From the NCBI RefSeq assembly GCF_900111685.1, contig NZ_FOHX01000010.1:248001-312000 (forward strand): DNA of 64,000 nt, in the 5' to 3' direction. Both the position numbers and the translations under genes were made by a program. The notes under the pieces were generated by a model. The model saw only the letters and a program-made list of their open reading frames with translations. It ran no database searches and was not told the DNA's origin. Positions within the stretch are counted from its first letter, which is position 1; every line of letters starts with the position of its first letter. The DNA is from Nonomuraea wenchangensis (lineage in GTDB: Bacteria > Actinomycetota > Actinomycetes > Streptosporangiales > Streptosporangiaceae). Positions 61,547 through 64,000 of this stretch are shown piece after piece.

Positions 61547-61680
61547 GCCATGATTAGAACAAAAGTTCGAGCTTGATCGCAAACCGAAAAGAGGGTGCAA
61601 TTACCTGGTCAGGCCGTGGCTAATGATCTTCATGGTTGGGCAGGAAGAGGCCACAGAGCTTGCGTTCCGGAGGTGCACGT

Positions 61681-62025
61681 ATGGCCTGGTCGCAGGACGA
61701 GGAGCGGATGCTCGCCGAGATCGAGCAGCACCTCGTCGAGGATGATCCGCGACTCGTCGCACGGCTCGAGTCGTTCAACGAACGAGTCCGTCGCAGCGAG
61801 GCCAGGTCGCAGGGGCAACCCGGCGGCTGGCGCCGGCCACGCCGCTCGACGGTCATCATCCTGGTCAGCTGGGTGCTCATCGCCACGCTGGTCTCCACAC
61901 TCCTGATCATGGTCCTGCACAACGAGCCCGCCTCGGGGCTGTCGCTGGGCGCCGTGCCCGGCGAATCGGCAGCCGAGCTCGCCCCCGACACCGCCGCCGC
62001 CCCCGCCTCGGCCGGGACTCACTGA
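61681..62025 (+). CDS. DUF3040 family membrane protein
   Basis: A 114-residue protein. LEEDDPRL-type N-terminal helix (SQDEERMLAEIEQHLVEDDP) is the DUF3040 signature, followed by a membrane helix (about 60-80) and an Ala/Pro-rich outer tail. GGAGG at 61670-61674 fixes ATG 61681. DUF3040 proteins are common in actinobacteria and of unknown function. Confidence 0.85.
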   Translation: MAWSQDEERMLAEIEQHLVEDDPRLVARLESFNERVRRSEARSQGQPGGWRRPRRSTVIILVSWVLIATLVSTLLIMVLHNEPASGLSLGAVPGESAAELAPDTAAAPASAGTH

Positions 62026-62134
62026 CGCCTCAGTGCCGTCAGGTCCGGGACGCCCAGCGCGTCCGGACCCTTGCGACGCCTCGGCGCAGCGCTCCGGTCC
62101 GGCGACGCCTCCGCCCCGCCCATCCCAGGACGCC

Positions 62135-63004
62135 TCAGCGCGACCTGCCCCGGCGCCGCTCGGTCCAGGCGCGGCGGATCTCGTCGTAGCCGAGCACGGT
62201 GATCCCCTCCTCCCGTAGCAGCTCGCGGGCCCGCGGCGAGGTCAGGAACTCGTAATCGCCGCGGCGTACCCGCCACCCGTCGGGATCGGCGGCCTGTGAC
62301 GCGCGCCCGCCGAGGCCCGGGTGCACCGCCCACTCGCTCAGGCCGGGCGGCAGCTCGCGCAGCGCGCGTGCGTACGCCTCGGCCTTGCCGGCCACGTCCA
62401 GGGCGAAGCTGTCCAGGAAGTCGTGGTCGAGCGCGGGCAGACCGCGGGCGCGCAGCAGCTCCCGCGACGGCTCCAGCCAGGCCCGCACCGCCAGGCCGTG
62501 CTCGTCGGCCAGCTCCAGCGTCAGCTCGAACACGTCCGCGCGCCCCCCGTCGGCCAGGCAGTGCCAGTCCAGGTGCGACGGCTCCAGGCCGGCGTCCAGC
62601 ACGGCGTGGAGCTGCGCCCGGAACTCGATCTCGATCTCGTCGAGGCGGGCGCGGGCCAGCACGCCGGGAGCGTCCTCGAAGGAGGGGAACCCGCCGGCGG
62701 CGTCCAGCAGCGACGGGATCAGCGCCCGCGGGGCGAGCGGCCCCCACGGGCGGCCCGGCTGCTCGCACACCAGCGTCAGATGGACGCCGAACGGGATCTC
62801 CGGACGGTCACGCAGCAGCGCCATCGCATGCGCGGCCGCCGGGCAGGGCGTCATGAGGCTGCACGAGGCGGCGACGCCGTCCTCGATCGCCCGTACGACG
62901 GCCTCGTTGACCTCGGGGTGGAGCCCGAAGTCGTCGGCGTTGACAATCAGCAGGCGCGCCTCGGGCGGGAATCCCAGCAACGAGGCGGACGGTTGTGCAG
63001 TCAT
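62135..63004 (-). CDS. YdjC/ChbG-family carbohydrate deacetylase
   Basis: A 289-residue polysaccharide-deacetylase relative. LLIVNADDFGLHPEVNEAVV carries the metal-binding Asp/His, FGVHLTLVCEQPG and the deacetylase motifs SHLDWHCLADGG, ALDHDFLDSFALD follow. It may remove N-acetyl groups from chito-oligosaccharides. ATG 63004 is chosen; a GTG at 63037 is in frame but has no clearer ribosome site. Confidence 0.88.
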   Translation of the reverse strand: MTAQPSASLLGFPPEARLLIVNADDFGLHPEVNEAVVRAIEDGVAASCSLMTPCPAAAHAMALLRDRPEIPFGVHLTLVCEQPGRPWGPLAPRALIPSLLDAAGGFPSFEDAPGVLARARLDEIEIEFRAQLHAVLDAGLEPSHLDWHCLADGGRADVFELTLELADEHGLAVRAWLEPSRELLRARGLPALDHDFLDSFALDVAGKAEAYARALRELPPGLSEWAVHPGLGGRASQAADPDGWRVRRGDYEFLTSPRARELLREEGITVLGYDEIRRAWTERRRGRSR

Positions 63005-63046
63005 CTCCTCACCATGATCGAGGTGAACGGCTTGCACAACCTGTTT

Positions 63047-63523
63047 TCACGGCGTCGCGACGCGGATCTGCGGCTCGTGGCGCACCGGGAAGTTCACCGA
63101 CGAGGCGATGAAGCAGGCCTTGTGGGCGTCGGCGTGCAGGGCGGCGGCCTTCTCCGCCATCTCAGGGGCGGCCACCGTGACCTCGGGGCGGAGTACGACC
63201 TCTGTGAAGTGGCCGCCCGCCGAGGTCTGCGCCATCGTGCCGCCGGCGCGGTCGACGTACGCCGTGACGACGACGTCGTTGACCGCGCACAGGTGCAGGT
63301 ACGACAGCATGTGGCACTGCGACAGCGCCCCGACCAGCAGTTGCTCCGGGTTCCAGCGGGACGCGTCGCCGCGGAAGGCCGGGTCGGAGCTGCCGGGGAT
63401 GACGGCGGCCGGGCCGTCGGCGGACAGCTCGTGGTCGCGGGCGTAGTCGCGGTAGCCGCTGGTGCCGGTGCCCCGGTCGCCGGTCCAGGTCACGACGGTG
63501 GCGTAGGTGTGATCGCGATTCAT
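63047..63523 (-). CDS. OsmC/Ohr-family peroxide-detoxifying protein
   Basis: A 158-residue OsmC-fold protein with two redox cysteines in GALSQCHMLSYLHLC and HKACFIASSVNFPV. It would reduce organic peroxides using the paired Cys thiols. The ATG overlaps the upstream GntR stop by four bases (ATGA), so the two genes are translated together and the regulator may sense the same stress. Confidence 0.92.
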   Translation of the reverse strand: MNRDHTYATVVTWTGDRGTGTSGYRDYARDHELSADGPAAVIPGSSDPAFRGDASRWNPEQLLVGALSQCHMLSYLHLCAVNDVVVTAYVDRAGGTMAQTSAGGHFTEVVLRPEVTVAAPEMAEKAAALHADAHKACFIASSVNFPVRHEPQIRVATP

Positions 63524-64000
63524 GGGCGGTCTCCCTCGGATGACGGTTCGTACGGGTGGCTCGTGGTCGTGCGGGTGTCCAGGACGTGGGCGCGGGCGAC
63601 GGCGGCGGCCTCCTCGGGGCGGCCCGCCGTGATCGCGGCGAGCAGGTCGTCGTGCTGCGCGGACACGTACGCGTGCCGGGCGGGCGGCGCCAGCGAGCGC
63701 AGCGTGGACACCTGGATCTGGTCCCAGACGCGTTCCAGCGTGCGCAGCGCGAGGGCGTTGCCGGCCAGCTCCGCGATCGTCCGGTGGAAGCGGCGGTTGA
63801 GCGGTACGGCGTCGGCCAGGCGCCCCTCGGCCGTGGCGGCCGCCGTCCGCGCCGCGACGTCCTGCAGCGCGCGCAGGTCGGCGGGGGCGATGCGGCCCTC
63901 ACGCTGCCGGACCGCGGCCAGCTCGGCGGTGAGCGCCTCCAGGGCGCCCCGTACCTGGTAGGCCTCGTCCAGGTCGTCCTCCTCCAGGGCGACGACCGTG
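63520..64000 (-). CDS. GntR-family regulator (FCD type), partial
   Basis: The visible 160 codons are the C-terminal FCD domain of a GntR/FadR regulator (LNRRFHRTIAELAGNALALR, AQHDDLLAAITAGRPEEAAA). The N-terminal DNA-binding part lies beyond the window. It heads an operon with the OsmC gene. The stop overlaps the OsmC ATG by four bases. Confidence 0.85.
   Translation of the reverse strand, partial: TVVALEEDDLDEAYQVRGALEALTAELAAVRQREGRIAPADLRALQDVAARTAAATAEGRLADAVPLNRRFHRTIAELAGNALALRTLERVWDQIQVSTLRSLAPPARHAYVSAQHDDLLAAITAGRPEEAAAVARAHVLDTRTTTSHPYEPSSEGDRP

Noticed and set aside
62026-62134. Repeated GACGCCTC words between DUF3040 and YdjC genes as a tandem repeat
   Set aside because: Spacing between the words is irregular and flanks differ; probably composition bias.
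1-64000. tRNA or rRNA genes
   Set aside because: No tRNA-like cloverleaf or rRNA signature was noticed by eye in the gaps; a tRNAscan-SE run would settle this.

Overview
The window is very GC-rich, gene-dense DNA from an actinomycete. It uses GTG and TTG starts freely and carries a complete Pup-proteasome locus, an actinobacterial-type Tat locus, HelY and a DtxR/IdeR-type iron box. The gene order (dop, pup, prcB, prcA, pafA, FKBP, FKBP, pafB, pafC, tatA, tatC, lipid kinase, helY) together with CBM13-pectate lyase, tricorn and SALP-free accessory content suggests a Streptosporangiales-like filamentous actinomycete. That placement is inference from layout, not from a search.

Layout. 1-1.3 kb: the last codons of hypF (NiFe-hydrogenase maturation) and a membrane acyltransferase. 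1.4-20 kb: the pupylation, proteasome and protein-quality region: dop, a repressible membrane gene, pup (ending Gly-Gly-Glu), prcB, prcA, a secreted protein, pafA, two FKBP lipoproteins, a cysteine-bearing HTH regulator, DUF3291 and DUF3866 genes, pafB, pafC, a 51-residue membrane protein, tatA, tatC, a lipid kinase and helY. 20.3-23.3 kb: an accessory island with an AT-rich leader, a 38-residue Trp/Arg/Cys-rich peptide gene, a terminator-like hairpin placed at the peptide/transporter junction, an ABC exporter and a TetR regulator. I rate this as the most novel item. 23.4-30.6 kb: an RNase II-family nuclease, an iron-box-controlled siderophore-interacting protein, a pectate lyase and an alpha-galactosidase. 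31.2-37.2 kb: a six-gene stressosome/partner-switching cluster (RsbR, RsbS, RsbT, kinase-phosphatase fusion, hybrid histidine kinase, REC-PP2C phosphatase). 37-46.6 kb: GntR/IMPase, HAD/DUF402, GntR with CoA-transferase and CitE-like lyase, and TetR with a ribose/fructose-type ABC importer. 47-64 kb: mixed housekeeping and accessory genes: phosphoesterase, paired CrcB fluoride channels, secreted HNH nuclease, SGNH hydrolase, MenF, YigZ, an MFS exporter with its ArsR regulator, LysE exporter, glycosyltransferase, tricorn protease, a Lys-rich miniprotein, radical SAM, DUF3040, YdjC, OsmC and a GntR regulator cut by the window edge.

How the parts work together. Dop, Pup, PafA, PrcBA and PafBC form one degradation and stress-response system. 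Because Pup already ends in Glu, Dop is expected to act mainly as a depupylase. The stressosome genes are translationally coupled (1- to 4-base overlaps), so sensing, switching and output proteins are made together. At least thirteen genes have a TANNNT -10 element ending 6-7 bases before the start codon, which points to leaderless transcripts. All coordinates, motifs, palindromes and counts were read by hand; no searches were run.
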